From: Flavobacteriales bacterium
Lineage (GTDB): Bacteria > Bacteroidota > Bacteroidia > Flavobacteriales_F > PHOS-HE28
Length of the DNA: 64,000 bases
Direction: 5' to 3'
Assembly: GCA_020635725.1 (NCBI GenBank)
Contig: JACJZF010000010.1
Span: 1-64,000, forward strand
Part shown: piece after piece, positions 27,909 through 36,169 of the stretch
Layout: each line of letters opens with the position of its first letter
How positions within the stretch are numbered: the first letter of the stretch is position 1
The notes under the pieces: generated by a model
Seen by the model: the letters and a program-made list of their open reading frames with translations, nothing else
The model's database searches: none
What the model was told of the DNA's origin: nothing
Made by a program: the position numbers and the translations under genes

Positions 27909-28499
27909 ATGAAAAGCACACCGAATCCCAAGGTCAACTGGTTCTTTGAGAAGGAAGGGCCCTGGCAGAGCGAGTTCGCCTTGCTGCGCGCCATTGCCCT
28001 TTCCAGCGGGCTTGAGGAGGAGCTGAAGTGGGGCCACCCCTGCTACACGCTGCATGGCAAGAACGTCTTCCTCATGCACGGCTTCAAGGCGTACTGCGCG
28101 CTCCTCTTCCACAAGGGCGCCCTGCTGAAGGATCCGAATCGTAAGCTGGTGCAGCAAACACCCCATGTGCAGAGCGCGAGGCAGCTCCGTTTCACGAGCA
28201 GCACGGAGATCAAGCGGCAAGCACCGATGGTGAAGGCCTACATCGATGAGGCGATCGATCTGGAACGGCGGGGCGCGCAGGTTCCATTCAAGGAGACCAA
28301 GGCGTTCGACATGCCCGTCGAGTTCGCCACGCGGTTGAAGAAGGAGCCCGCGCTGCGCAAGGCCTTTGAGGGATTGACTCCCGGGCGGCAACGCGGCTAT
28401 CTGCTGCACTTCTCCGGCGCGAAACAGAGCAAGACCCGTGAGGCGCGCATCGAGAAGAACGTGGAACGCATACTCCAAGGGAAAGGACTGGATGACTGA
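27909..28499 (+). CDS. YdeI/OmpD-associated family protein (DUF1801 + C-terminal YdeI domain)
   Basis: The protein has 196 residues from ATG 27909. The N-terminal part (LRAIALSSGLEEELKWGHPCYTLHGKNVFLMHGFKAYCALLFHKGALLKDP) is a DUF1801 domain. The C-terminal part ends in the signature FEGLTPGRQRGYLLHFSGAKQSKTREARIEKN, typical of YdeI-like proteins. It is probably cytoplasmic. The family has been linked to stress or peptide resistance in a few bacteria, but no enzyme activity is established. Confidence 0.86.
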   Translation: MKSTPNPKVNWFFEKEGPWQSEFALLRAIALSSGLEEELKWGHPCYTLHGKNVFLMHGFKAYCALLFHKGALLKDPNRKLVQQTPHVQSARQLRFTSSTEIKRQAPMVKAYIDEAIDLERRGAQVPFKETKAFDMPVEFATRLKKEPALRKAFEGLTPGRQRGYLLHFSGAKQSKTREARIEKNVERILQGKGLDD

Positions 28500-28576
28500 G
28501 TGCGGCGGCCACGCGCAGGGCGCGGTGCGCGGTCCCGTATGTTGCGATGCGGGTGCGCCTGCTTGAAGTGAAACCG

Positions 28577-29806
28577 ATGTGGAGCACGATATGGACCTGG
28601 TTGCGCGCGCGGTGGCGCACGGTGCGGTCGAGCATCGCCTTCATGCCCATGGTCATCGTGCTCCTCTTCGTGGTGGGTGCGGTATTGCTCCTGCTGCTGG
28701 ATCGCAGCGACTGGGGCGTGAGGCTGAAGGAAGGGCATCGTTGGTTGGGGCTTCGCGATGCCAGCGCGGCACGCACCATCGTCTCCACCGTTGCGGCGGG
28801 CATCCTGTCGCTGGCGGTCTTCAGCTTCTCCATGGTGATGGTGGTGCTGAACCAGGCCGCGTCGCAGTTGAGCAACCGCACGCTCGATGACCTGATCGGC
28901 GATCGATTCCAGCAGGTGGTGCTCGGCACGTATATCGGCACCATCGTGCATGCCCTGCTCCTGCTCACCACCGTGCGCGAGTTCGACCAGGGCGCTTCGA
29001 TCCCGGCCTTGAGCATCTATACGCTCATCGCGTTCACGGTCATCAACATCTTCCTCTTCATCTACTTCCTGCACTTCATCACGCGTGCCGTCAAGTATGA
29101 AGTGATCATCGACCGCATACACGATGACACCGAGCAATCGATGAGGCGCGCACTAGGAGACCCCGCACGGCCCTACACCGCTCCGGGAGCCTTGCCCTTT
29201 GCCGTTCGCGCGCAGGGCTCCGGTCTCTTCGAAGGCGCTCCCCTGCGCGCGCTCATCCGCTATTGCACACGGCACGATGTCGAGGTCGAGCTCACGGAAC
29301 TGCCCGGGAGCTTCGTGCTTCGAGGGGCCGAGATCCTCCGGACCAACCGGCCGCTCGCTGGCCGTGAACTCGACGCCCTTTTGGAACTTGTGCCACTCAC
29401 CAGGAATGCCACGGTGGACGGGCACTATTCCTTCGGGTTCAGGCAACTCACCGAAGTGGCCATGAAGGCGCTCAGCCCCGGCATGAATGATCCTGGCACC
29501 GCGCTGCTCTGTCTTCGGCGACTCTTCCGGCTCTTCCTGATCCGGCTGGAGCATGACCCCGAGCTGCTGCTGACCGACAAGGATGGACGCGTGCTTGTGC
29601 GGAGACGCGAGTGGCCGTTCTCCCTGCTCTTCACCAGCACCTTGCATGCGATCTGGGATTACGGCAAAACGGACCGATCGATCCGCCACGAGCTGCGCCG
29701 CCTGCTGGAACAGCTGCCGGTGAATGCACCGGAGGTGAACGCGATGCGCCAAGCGGTGGATGATGAGATCGCTCGGAACGAGGGTCCTGGTCAGGGGAAT
29801 CAGTAA
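28577..29806 (+). CDS. DUF2254 family membrane protein
   Basis: The protein has 409 residues from ATG 28577. An in-frame ATG at 28547 is possible, but a -7-like box (TATGTTGC, 28538-28545) ends one base before it, which would put the transcription start after that ATG. Four predicted membrane helices lie in the first 180 residues (AFMPMVIVLLFVVGAVLLLLL; TIVSTVAAGILSLAVFSFSMVMVVL; VVLGTYIGTIVHALLLL; IYTLIAFTVINIFLFIYFLHFI). A soluble domain follows with the conserved MKALSPGMNDPGTAL segment of DUF2254. The function is unknown; transport or envelope integrity are guesses. Confidence 0.85.
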   Translation: MWSTIWTWLRARWRTVRSSIAFMPMVIVLLFVVGAVLLLLLDRSDWGVRLKEGHRWLGLRDASAARTIVSTVAAGILSLAVFSFSMVMVVLNQAASQLSNRTLDDLIGDRFQQVVLGTYIGTIVHALLLLTTVREFDQGASIPALSIYTLIAFTVINIFLFIYFLHFITRAVKYEVIIDRIHDDTEQSMRRALGDPARPYTAPGALPFAVRAQGSGLFEGAPLRALIRYCTRHDVEVELTELPGSFVLRGAEILRTNRPLAGRELDALLELVPLTRNATVDGHYSFGFRQLTEVAMKALSPGMNDPGTALLCLRRLFRLFLIRLEHDPELLLTDKDGRVLVRRREWPFSLLFTSTLHAIWDYGKTDRSIRHELRRLLEQLPVNAPEVNAMRQAVDDEIARNEGPGQGNQ

Positions 29807-29914
29807 GCCTGGTCGATACACCGCGAGTTCCATCGGCTGATGGTTTCTCAACGTCCTGCGCGCCGGCCAGGTCGAGCGCGCGGCTGGCGGCCTTACCTTG
29901 CTCTCCGCCCGCAT

Positions 29915-29945
29915 CCCGGAAGGCACGTGCCTTCCGGGTTTGTTC
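29915..29945 (+). terminator. Perfect 24-base palindrome with U-tract before the MscS gene
   Basis: The bases 29915-29938 form a perfect palindrome (CCCGGAAGGCAC and its complement), followed by TTTGTTC. It ends the DUF2254 transcript or acts as an attenuator in the MscS leader, since a -7-like TACCTTGC lies upstream of it at 29894-29901. Confidence 0.6.
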
Positions 29946-29969
29946 ATTTCACCCAAACCCTGACTGAAC

Positions 29970-30785
29970 ATGTCGGATATGACCACCCTTACCGCCAAGG
30001 CGAAGGAGATCCTGCTCGAATACGGACCCAAGGCATTGCTCGCGCTCGCCGTGCTGATCATCGGCCTGTGGCTGATCGGCGCGCTCGGACGCACCATGGC
30101 GCGCCTCATGCGCAAGCGCGAGATGGACCCCTCGCTCATTCCCTTCCTGCGCGGCCTCTCCACGGCGCTGCTCAAGGTGATGCTGGTGATCAGCGTGGTG
30201 CAGATGGTCGGTGTGCAGACCACCTCCTTCATCGCCGTACTGGGGGCCGCCGGGTTGGCCGTGGGCATGGCCTTGAGCGGCACGCTGCAGAACTTCGCCG
30301 GCGGTGTGATGATCCTCGTGTTCAAGCCCTTCAAGGTAGGCGACTTCATCGAGGCGCAGGGGCATAGCGGCACGGTGCACGCCATCCAGATCTTCAACAC
30401 CATACTGAAGACGCCAGACAACAAGACCGTGGTGCTGCCCAATGCCCCGGTGAGCACCGGCGCCATGGTGAACTACAGCACCGAGCAGCGCCGCCGCGTG
30501 GACCTGAGCTTCGGTATCGGCTACGGCGACGACATCGATCAGGCGCGTGGAGTGATCGAGAAGCTGATCGCATCGGATGACCGCATCCATGCCGAGCCTG
30601 CGCCGATGGTCGTGGTGGGCGAGCTCGCCGACAGCTCCGTGAACCTCACGGTGCGCGTGTGGACCGACAGCGGTGACTACTGGGGGGTCCACTTCGCGAT
30701 GCTGGAGCAAGTGAAGAAGCGCTTCGACGCCGAGGGCATCAGCATACCGTTCCCGCAGATGGATGTGCACACCACGGCGGCCTGA
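29970..30785 (+). CDS. Small-conductance mechanosensitive channel (MscS family)
   Basis: The protein has 271 residues, close to E. coli MscS (286). Three N-terminal membrane helices are seen. The pore-lining third (IAVLGAAGLAVGMALSGTLQNFAGGVMIL) keeps the Gly/Ala packing pattern of the family, and the beta domain (FKVGDFIEAQGHSGTVHAIQIFNTILKTPDNKTVVLPN) follows directly. It should release osmolytes upon hypo-osmotic shock. A SpoIIAA-like gene follows 25 bases downstream. Confidence 0.93.
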   Translation: MSDMTTLTAKAKEILLEYGPKALLALAVLIIGLWLIGALGRTMARLMRKREMDPSLIPFLRGLSTALLKVMLVISVVQMVGVQTTSFIAVLGAAGLAVGMALSGTLQNFAGGVMILVFKPFKVGDFIEAQGHSGTVHAIQIFNTILKTPDNKTVVLPNAPVSTGAMVNYSTEQRRRVDLSFGIGYGDDIDQARGVIEKLIASDDRIHAEPAPMVVVGELADSSVNLTVRVWTDSGDYWGVHFAMLEQVKKRFDAEGISIPFPQMDVHTTAA

Positions 30786-30810
30786 GCCACCACAACCAAA
30801 TCCTGATGAC

Positions 30811-31203
30811 ATGATCGAACAACTGGATACATCCATGGACCACGTCCTTGCCATCACGGTGATCGACGCGTTCACGGAGACCGATGAGCAGCTCTGCCAG
30901 AAATGGTTCCTGGAGAAGCAGGCACGCACCCGCAGACCGATCAGCGTGCTGGTGAAGCTCGACGAGGCGCGCATCGGCGGCAGCAGCGTGAAGGCCTTCT
31001 TCGAGGACGCACTCTTCGCGCTGCGCCATTACAAGGAGATGGGGCACCTGGCGATCGTGGCGCATAGCAACGTGCTGCGCGCCCTGGTCCCGATCGACAA
31101 CCTCTTCTTCGAGCGTGCCAGCCGGGGGCGAGAGGAGCGCTACTTCGACGCCAGCCGCTTGCAAGAGGCGATGGACTTCGTGAAGGATGGCCCGCAGGCC
31201 TAG
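30811..31203 (+). CDS. SpoIIAA-like/STAS-fold protein
   Basis: The protein has 130 residues from ATG 30811. The strand-helix order (HVLAITVIDAFTETDEQ, then PISVLVKLDEARIGGSSVKAFFEDALFALRHYKEMGHLAIVAHSNVL) is that of the SpoIIAA-like group, which shares the STAS fold but lacks the phosphorylated serine loop of true anti-anti-sigma factors. Many such proteins are thought to bind small or lipid ligands. It probably shares a transcript with the MscS channel. The role is unknown. Confidence 0.75.
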   Translation: MIEQLDTSMDHVLAITVIDAFTETDEQLCQKWFLEKQARTRRPISVLVKLDEARIGGSSVKAFFEDALFALRHYKEMGHLAIVAHSNVLRALVPIDNLFFERASRGREERYFDASRLQEAMDFVKDGPQA

Positions 31204-31248
31204 GCGCGAATGATGCCGCGAGGCCCGAGGGCCCCGCGACACCGGGTT

Positions 31249-31270
31249 CGGATCGATCAGGATCGATCCG
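31249..31270. terminator. Perfect 10-bp hairpin between convergent genes
   Basis: CGGATCGATC (31249-31258) pairs with GATCGATCCG (31261-31270) across a two-base loop, in the gap between the stops at 31203 (plus) and 31285 (minus). No U-tract follows in either direction, so it is a weak terminator candidate. Confidence 0.4.
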
Positions 31271-31284
31271 GGCAAGAAGAACGC

Positions 31285-31965
31285 CTACAGCTCGCCTTTC
31301 TCAGCAGCGCGCTGCATGCGCTTGTTGGCGTAGATGGCCACCTCCACGCGGCGATTCTGCGCCTTGCCTTCCGCCGTTGCGTTATCCGCCACAGGCTGCG
31401 TCTCACCATAACCGACAGTGTTGATGCGGCCGGGCTTCACGCCCATGGCGATGAGCTGGCCCGATACGCTCTGCGCGCGACGCTGTGAGAGCCCCATGTT
31501 GTAGTCCTCGGCGCCATCCGCATCGGTATGGCCTTCAATCAGGATGTCGGTGTCCTCGTATTTGTTCAAGGTCGCTGCGAGCTCGTTGATGTTGGCTGTT
31601 GCCGTTGAATTCAGCGAGCTCTCGTTCACCGGGAAGAGCAGGCCGCTATCGAAGGTGATCTTGATCCCCTCTCCTACGCGGGTCACGGTGGCTCCTTCCA
31701 GGTCGGCGCGAAGCTCCTCGGCTTGCTTATCCATATGACGGCCGATCAACGCACCCGTGGTACCACCTACCGCCGCGCCGATGATGGCACCGATCGCGGT
31801 ACCGTTCTTCCCGGGGAACTGATTGCCGATCACCGCGCCTGCCCCCGCACCGGCCGCTGCGCCAATGGCGCCGCCTTTCGCGCTACGGCTCGCGTTGCAT
31901 CCTGGGAGGACGAGGCCGATCACCACTCCGGTGCAGGCCAAATAGTGCTTGATGATGGATCTCAT
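31285..31965 (-). CDS. OmpA family lipoprotein with glycine-zipper domain
   Basis: The protein has 226 residues. The type II signal peptide ends in the lipobox LPGC (Cys23). A glycine-zipper segment follows (KGGAIGAAAGAGAGAVIG...IGAIIGAAVGGTTGALIG, about residues 30-75), then a short linker and a C-terminal OmpA/Pal peptidoglycan-binding domain (LIEGHTDADGAEDYNMGLSQRRAQSV, VGYGETQPVADNATAEGKAQNRRVEVAI). It should anchor the outer membrane to peptidoglycan. YiaD of E. coli has the same layout. Confidence 0.92.
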   Translation of the reverse strand: MRSIIKHYLACTGVVIGLVLPGCNASRSAKGGAIGAAAGAGAGAVIGNQFPGKNGTAIGAIIGAAVGGTTGALIGRHMDKQAEELRADLEGATVTRVGEGIKITFDSGLLFPVNESSLNSTATANINELAATLNKYEDTDILIEGHTDADGAEDYNMGLSQRRAQSVSGQLIAMGVKPGRINTVGYGETQPVADNATAEGKAQNRRVEVAIYANKRMQRAAEKGEL

Positions 31966-32274
31966 GGCGATGGTTTCCCGATCTCAAGCGGAAATGGGTC
32001 CAATCCAGAGCTCGCCGCGTTCTCAGTTGGCTGTCAAACAATTATGCTCTTTGCCAATGGTTCGGAACGGGCGCCGATTCCCCAGGGCGGGGAGCGAAAC
32101 CCACGCGACCGACCGGCTGCATCGTCCCCAAGTCCACCGCCACGAGCTGCGCTGCTTTCTGGCGGCAGGCAAGGAACCCTCCGTGTGTTGGGATCCGAAG
32201 GAGATCGTAGCCGGCAATCGCTACGGACCCTTGCGCGGAACGCGGTCCGTGACCGCATCGATGGTCGCAGGTCC
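31966..32274. other. Intergenic region without a recognised gene
   Basis: About 310 bases lie between the divergent OmpA and DUF4326 genes. Open frames run through it but show no family features and no consistent codon bias. I see no tRNA, riboswitch or strong hairpin. The right end holds the DUF4326 promoter. Confidence 0.5.
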
Positions 32275-32282
32275 TACCTTCA
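32275..32282 (+). promoter_or_regulatory. -7 box (TACCTTCA) of the DUF4326 gene, leaderless spacing
   Basis: TACCTTCA ends four bases before ATG 32287, the spacing seen at the SRP RNA. This supports the chosen start over the much longer open frame that begins at 31723. Confidence 0.5.
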
Positions 32283-32286
32283 GACC

Positions 32287-32601
32287 ATGCCGCATCGCAT
32301 TCGACTTCAACGCAAGAAAGGGTGGCGCATGCCCAGCAACACCGTGAAGGTGGACCGCTCGACGCGCTGGGGCAATCCCTTCGTGATTGGCGAGCACGGC
32401 ACACAGGAGGTGTGCGTGGCGCTCTTCAACAAGCTCATGCACGGCGGTCTTCCGAAGGCCGAGCAGACACCGGAGCGCATGGCTTACCGGCGCATGGTAC
32501 TGGAGCAGGTGGGCGAATTACGCGGATGCAACCTGGCCTGCTGGTGCAACGAAGACAGCCCCTGCCACGCCGATACCCTGCTGCAACTGGCGAACGCCTG
32601 A
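32287..32601 (+). CDS. DUF4326 domain protein
   Basis: The protein has 104 residues. The conserved line is RIRLQRKKGWRMPSNTVKVDRSTRWGNPFVIG, followed by C-terminal LRGCNLACWCNEDSPCHADTLLQLAN, a Cys-rich motif of DUF4326 that suggests a bound metal. The family is common in phages and in bacterial chromosomes, with no established activity. The open frame extends far upstream, but the promoter box and conservation place the start at 32287. Confidence 0.85.
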   Translation: MPHRIRLQRKKGWRMPSNTVKVDRSTRWGNPFVIGEHGTQEVCVALFNKLMHGGLPKAEQTPERMAYRRMVLEQVGELRGCNLACWCNEDSPCHADTLLQLANA

Positions 32602-32634
32602 CTTCGCAGACTCCGCTGCGCGCGCGAAGACCTG

Positions 32635-33360
32635 TCAGTGACGGTTGCGCGCCACTTCCAGCACCGAGCGGATGCCCTCTTCCACGCGAGCTACGGCCCC
32701 ATGGATCATGCGGAGGTGCTCGTGCCCAGCTTCCTCACGGACGATGTCGGACAACAGGTCGGCGTTGAGCTGCACTACGGTCAAAGGGTCGCGCAGGCGG
32801 CTGAGCACCTTCTCCTGAATGCTGGCGATGGTAGCGATGAAGCCATCCGCGCGCTCCCGCTCCAAGCGCACACGCACCTCGCGCATGAGGCTCTCCCCGA
32901 ACTCTCTCAATATGTCGATCTGCTCCGGATCCCAAGGTCGTGGCTGGGTATCCGCCATGCAGAGCGAGCCGATGCACTGACCGTTCAGATGCAGCGGGAT
33001 GCCGAGATAGGCACGCACTCCCATGTCGTTGAGGCCGACGATCCGGTCATGTTCCGGTATGGTCCGCGTATCGGGAATGACCAGTGGCCAATGCTGCGCG
33101 ATCGTCAGGTGGCAAAGGCTATCGAGCGTGAAGCGCCTGCTTGAGGCGAAGGGCTCGCTCAGCCCGAATGCGCTCTTGTAGAAATCATGATCGGCCGCTA
33201 CCACCGAGAAGAACGCGATGGGCGCGCCCGTGATGCGCATGGCCAGGCGCGTGACCCGGTCGAAGCACTCTTCGGCCGGTGTGCCCAACAAGCCGGATCG
33301 CACGACCTCGGCAAGTCGTGCGGGATCGGTTCGGACGCTGGCGGGAGAGCTCTTGGGCAT
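32635..33360 (-). CDS. GAF-domain protein with a degenerate histidine-kinase dimerisation region
   Basis: The protein has 241 residues. A GAF domain occupies about residues 25-165 (CFDRVTRLAMRITGAPIAFFSVVAADHDFYKS, LGIPLHLNGQCIGSLCMAD). The following helix pair (residues 181-240) reads like a HisKA/DHp domain around SRLRDPLTVVQLNADLLSD, but the phosphoacceptor position holds Ser187 instead of His, and no ATPase domain follows. It may sense a small molecule or light and regulate by dimerisation. It is single on its strand, with a -7-like box 20 bases upstream. Confidence 0.8.
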   Translation of the reverse strand: MPKSSPASVRTDPARLAEVVRSGLLGTPAEECFDRVTRLAMRITGAPIAFFSVVAADHDFYKSAFGLSEPFASSRRFTLDSLCHLTIAQHWPLVIPDTRTIPEHDRIVGLNDMGVRAYLGIPLHLNGQCIGSLCMADTQPRPWDPEQIDILREFGESLMREVRVRLERERADGFIATIASIQEKVLSRLRDPLTVVQLNADLLSDIVREEAGHEHLRMIHGAVARVEEGIRSVLEVARNRH

Positions 33361-33379
33361 ACTGGGGAATAATCGCCCA

Positions 33380-33387
33380 CGAAGCTA
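33380..33387 (-). promoter_or_regulatory. -7 box (TAGCTTCG) of the GAF gene
   Basis: The minus strand reads TAGCTTCG, close to TAnnTTTG, 19 bases before the ATG at 33360. Confidence 0.35.
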
Positions 33388-33554
33388 GATGGGCCCCACC
33401 GGTGCACTCGTGCCAGCCAGTCCGCAGGCGTCTTCGGTTTCGCCGAAATCGCGGTTTTGCCCGTTGAAGCCGAGCAAGGGTCCACTGCTCGATCAGCGCG
33501 GTCCTGACGATTGAAAACCGCTTCCTACCACGAACCCCAGGCAGCCTGCCCGGC

Positions 33555-33562
33555 TACTTTCG
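33555..33562 (+). promoter_or_regulatory. -7 box (TACTTTCG) of the CotH-type gene
   Basis: TACTTTCG resembles TAnnTTTG and ends 23 bases before ATG 33586. Confidence 0.4.
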
Positions 33563-33585
33563 TGTCTTAGGCCAGCGGCACCCCG

Positions 33586-35991
33586 ATGTCTCACCGTGCG
33601 AGAACCTTGTTCCTGCTCGCGATCGCGATGATGGCATCGACGGCCAGCGCCCAGGTACGCATCAACGAGGTGTGCTCGAGCAATGGGCAATCCGTGTTAA
33701 CACCGGAGGGCGAAAGCCCGGACTGGATCGAACTCCTGAACGACGGATCGGAGCCGGTGATGCTCAGCTCGTACTACCTGAGCGACGATGACGATGAGCC
33801 AGCCATGTGGCAACTGCCCGACGAGGTGCTCGCGCCTGGCGCCTACATCGTGTTCCTTTCCGGTGACGGCAGCAGTGGCTTCCCCTTCGGAATCGATAGC
33901 GACGGCGAACGCATCTACCTCAACGGATCTGATCTACAGACCGTGCACGAGGTGCACGTGCCAGCCCTGCAGAGCGATCACAGCTTCGGACTCGCGAATG
34001 GAGCCTTGCGCTATTTCGGCACGCCCACACCCGGCGCGGCGAACACCACGCCGGCCTACTTCGGCTACGCACCCGAACCCAGTTTCAGCAGGGCGCCGGG
34101 GTACACCCCAGCTGGCAGCACCGTGAGTGCCCTGGCCGGGCCAGCCACCGTGCATTGGACCATCAACGGCCGTGAACCGGATGAAACCTCGCCAGCGGCC
34201 ATAGGCGATCTGGTCATCGACAGCACAAGGGTCGTACTCGCCCGCGCATTCCAGGATGGATTTCTCCCCTCGGCCACGAGCGCGGCCACCTACATCGTAA
34301 GCGATCACCGACAGCTGCCGATCGTGTCCCTGGCCGTGGACCCCGACAGCATGTTCCATGAGACCTACGGCCTGTACATGCTCGGGCCGAATGCCGATCT
34401 GGAGTACCCGCATTACGGGGCCAACTTCTGGAGCGAACGCGCCTTGCCCGTTCACCTGGAGTTCTTCGAGCCGAACGGCGCGCGCGGGCTCGTTCAGCAG
34501 GTGGAAGTGAAGATGCACGGCGGACGGCGCTCACGAAACAACCCGCAACGCCCCCTGCGGCTGACCGCGCGCGGCAGGCTAGGCGGTGAGACCATGCATT
34601 ACCCCTTCTTCCCGGAGCGGCCCAACGTGGAGGAGTTCAAGACCATCATCCTCCGCAACTCAGGCGGCGACTTCTGCCTGAGCAACTTCCGCGACGGGCT
34701 CTTCCACCAGATCTCCTTGCACAACGGGCTCGATATCGATGAGCTGGCCTTCCGTCCTGCCATCTGCTACATCAATGGGCGTTACTGGGGACTGGTGGAG
34801 ATCCGCGAGCGCATCGACAACGATCACCTGCACTACAACTACGGCGCGGAGCTGGACGAAGCGTTGATGATGGAAGAGGAGAACTGGAGCATGCAAGGCG
34901 ATACCATCCACAGCTGGCTGCTGCAGCAGTTCATCCGCACGCAGGACCTGAACGACGCGGCGAACTGGGCGCATGTGGACAGCCTATTGGACATCCACAG
35001 CCTCATGGACTACTTCGCGCTGGAGATGATCGCCGGCAACGTGGATTGGCCGAGCAACAACTTGAAATATTGGAAGCCCTCTGTGAGTGAAGGCAAGTGG
35101 CGGTATGTGATGTACGACCTCGATGCCACCATGGTCCTCTACGGTTGGATCCCCGAGGATCTGGACATGTTCCAATGGACCTTCGAGCACCGCGCTGGCT
35201 TCTTCCACACCGAGTTGTTCCGCGGCCTCATGGGGCGCGATGAGTTCAAGCGGCTCTTCATGAACCGCATGGCCGACCTGATGAACACGGTCTTCCGCGA
35301 GGATCGCTTCCAGAAGGAGGTGGACAAGATCACATCGGTGTTCGCCAGCGAGATCGAACGGCACTTCAATCGCTGGGGGTGCTGGTTCCAGATCTATCAG
35401 GACCAGGCCTTCGGTGTGATCCCGCACTTCATCGCGAACCGGAACGGATACATGCGGCAGCATGCCATGGACTGGTTCGGCTGGCCCAACGCCGCCAAGC
35501 TCGAGTTCGAGGCCTTTCCACCGGCCGCTGGAGCGATCCAGCTCAACTCCCTCAGGCCCGAGCTGCCCTTCGCGGGCTGGTATTGGAACGGCAATGACAT
35601 CGATGTGACCGCGCTCCCAGCTGATGGCTATGTCTTCAGCCATTGGGGGTATTCACAGGATGATGAATCCTCCACCGGCGTGCACCTCAAGCGCTCGTTC
35701 GCTGCGAATGGCCACGTGACGGCCTTCTTCACGCCCAGGGATAGTCGTGTGCAAGCCTTCCCGAATCCTTCGGATGACGCGCTGTTCGTAGGAGTCGAAT
35801 CCGACGCCACCGGCACGGCGAACGTGCAGGTGAGCGATGCTCTGGGCCGGGTGCTCCTCACGCGGACCTTAGCGGTCGTGGCGGGAATGAACCGGGTGGA
35901 ACTCGACCTGCAGGACATCGCTCCCGGCATGCTGCTGGTGACGGCAGAGGCTCCGGGGCACCGCGGCACGGCCCGCGTGGTGCGGGAGTGA
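33586..35991 (+). CDS. T9SS-exported CotH-kinase family protein with lamin-tail domain
   Basis: The protein has 801 residues. A signal peptide ends near ASAQ (residue 23). A lamin-tail-like domain follows (VRINEVCSSNGQSV...DWIELLND), then a chitobiase-type Ig segment (VHWTINGREPDETSP). A large CotH-type kinase domain (about residues 240-600) has VEVKMHGGRRSRNNPQRPLRLTARG, INGRYWGLVEIRERID and YVMYDLDATM, the last matching the metal-binding region. A C-terminal T9SS sorting domain begins at VQAFPNPSDD (about residue 730). CotH kinases phosphorylate extracellular proteins in spores and other systems. The target here is unknown, but the protein should be outside the cell. Confidence 0.9.
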   Translation: MSHRARTLFLLAIAMMASTASAQVRINEVCSSNGQSVLTPEGESPDWIELLNDGSEPVMLSSYYLSDDDDEPAMWQLPDEVLAPGAYIVFLSGDGSSGFPFGIDSDGERIYLNGSDLQTVHEVHVPALQSDHSFGLANGALRYFGTPTPGAANTTPAYFGYAPEPSFSRAPGYTPAGSTVSALAGPATVHWTINGREPDETSPAAIGDLVIDSTRVVLARAFQDGFLPSATSAATYIVSDHRQLPIVSLAVDPDSMFHETYGLYMLGPNADLEYPHYGANFWSERALPVHLEFFEPNGARGLVQQVEVKMHGGRRSRNNPQRPLRLTARGRLGGETMHYPFFPERPNVEEFKTIILRNSGGDFCLSNFRDGLFHQISLHNGLDIDELAFRPAICYINGRYWGLVEIRERIDNDHLHYNYGAELDEALMMEEENWSMQGDTIHSWLLQQFIRTQDLNDAANWAHVDSLLDIHSLMDYFALEMIAGNVDWPSNNLKYWKPSVSEGKWRYVMYDLDATMVLYGWIPEDLDMFQWTFEHRAGFFHTELFRGLMGRDEFKRLFMNRMADLMNTVFREDRFQKEVDKITSVFASEIERHFNRWGCWFQIYQDQAFGVIPHFIANRNGYMRQHAMDWFGWPNAAKLEFEAFPPAAGAIQLNSLRPELPFAGWYWNGNDIDVTALPADGYVFSHWGYSQDDESSTGVHLKRSFAANGHVTAFFTPRDSRVQAFPNPSDDALFVGVESDATGTANVQVSDALGRVLLTRTLAVVAGMNRVELDLQDIAPGMLLVTAEAPGHRGTARVVRE

Positions 35992-36012
35992 GCGAAAAAC
36001 CCCTCCGCGATT

Positions 36013-36020
36013 TACCTTTG
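36013..36020 (+). promoter_or_regulatory. -7 box (TACCTTTG) of the SRP RNA
   Basis: A perfect TAnnTTTG match ends four bases before the first paired base of the SRP RNA helix. Because the RNA end can be placed by its structure, this site calibrates promoter spacing in the window. Confidence 0.7.
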
Positions 36021-36024
36021 TCGC

Positions 36025-36122
36025 GGGGCAAGTTCCGTACGACCAGCTCCCGCTGAATCCCCCAGGTCCGGAAGGAAGCAAGGGCAGGCGGTTGTAGCGG
36101 TGCGATGCGGGTCGCTTGCCCC
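36025..36122 (+). ncRNA. ffs: Signal recognition particle RNA (small bacterial, 4.5S type)
   Basis: The RNA has about 98 bases. The invariant core CAGGTCCGGAAGGAAGCA at the tip of helix 8, including the GGAA tetraloop and the opposed A and GCA bulges, binds Ffh. The terminal helix is closed by GGGGCAAG (36025-36032) with CTTGCCCC (36115-36122). A pyrimidine-rich tract (TCTTCTTTTCC) follows as terminator. It lacks the Alu domain found in Bacillus SRP RNA. Confidence 0.95.
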
Positions 36123-36157
36123 TCTTCTTTTCCCCTTATCGAACAGCATCGCCGGAA

Positions 36158-36165
36158 TACCTTGC
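36158..36165 (+). promoter_or_regulatory. -7 box (TACCTTGC) of the SDR gene, leaderless spacing
   Basis: TACCTTGC ends four bases before ATG 36170, just after the SRP RNA terminator. Confidence 0.5.
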
Positions 36166-36169
36166 CGCC

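Noticed and set aside
31723..32601. Long open frame (292 codons) ending with DUF4326
   Set aside because: Only the last 104 residues match the family, and a promoter box lies directly before ATG 32287. The upstream part lacks coding character.
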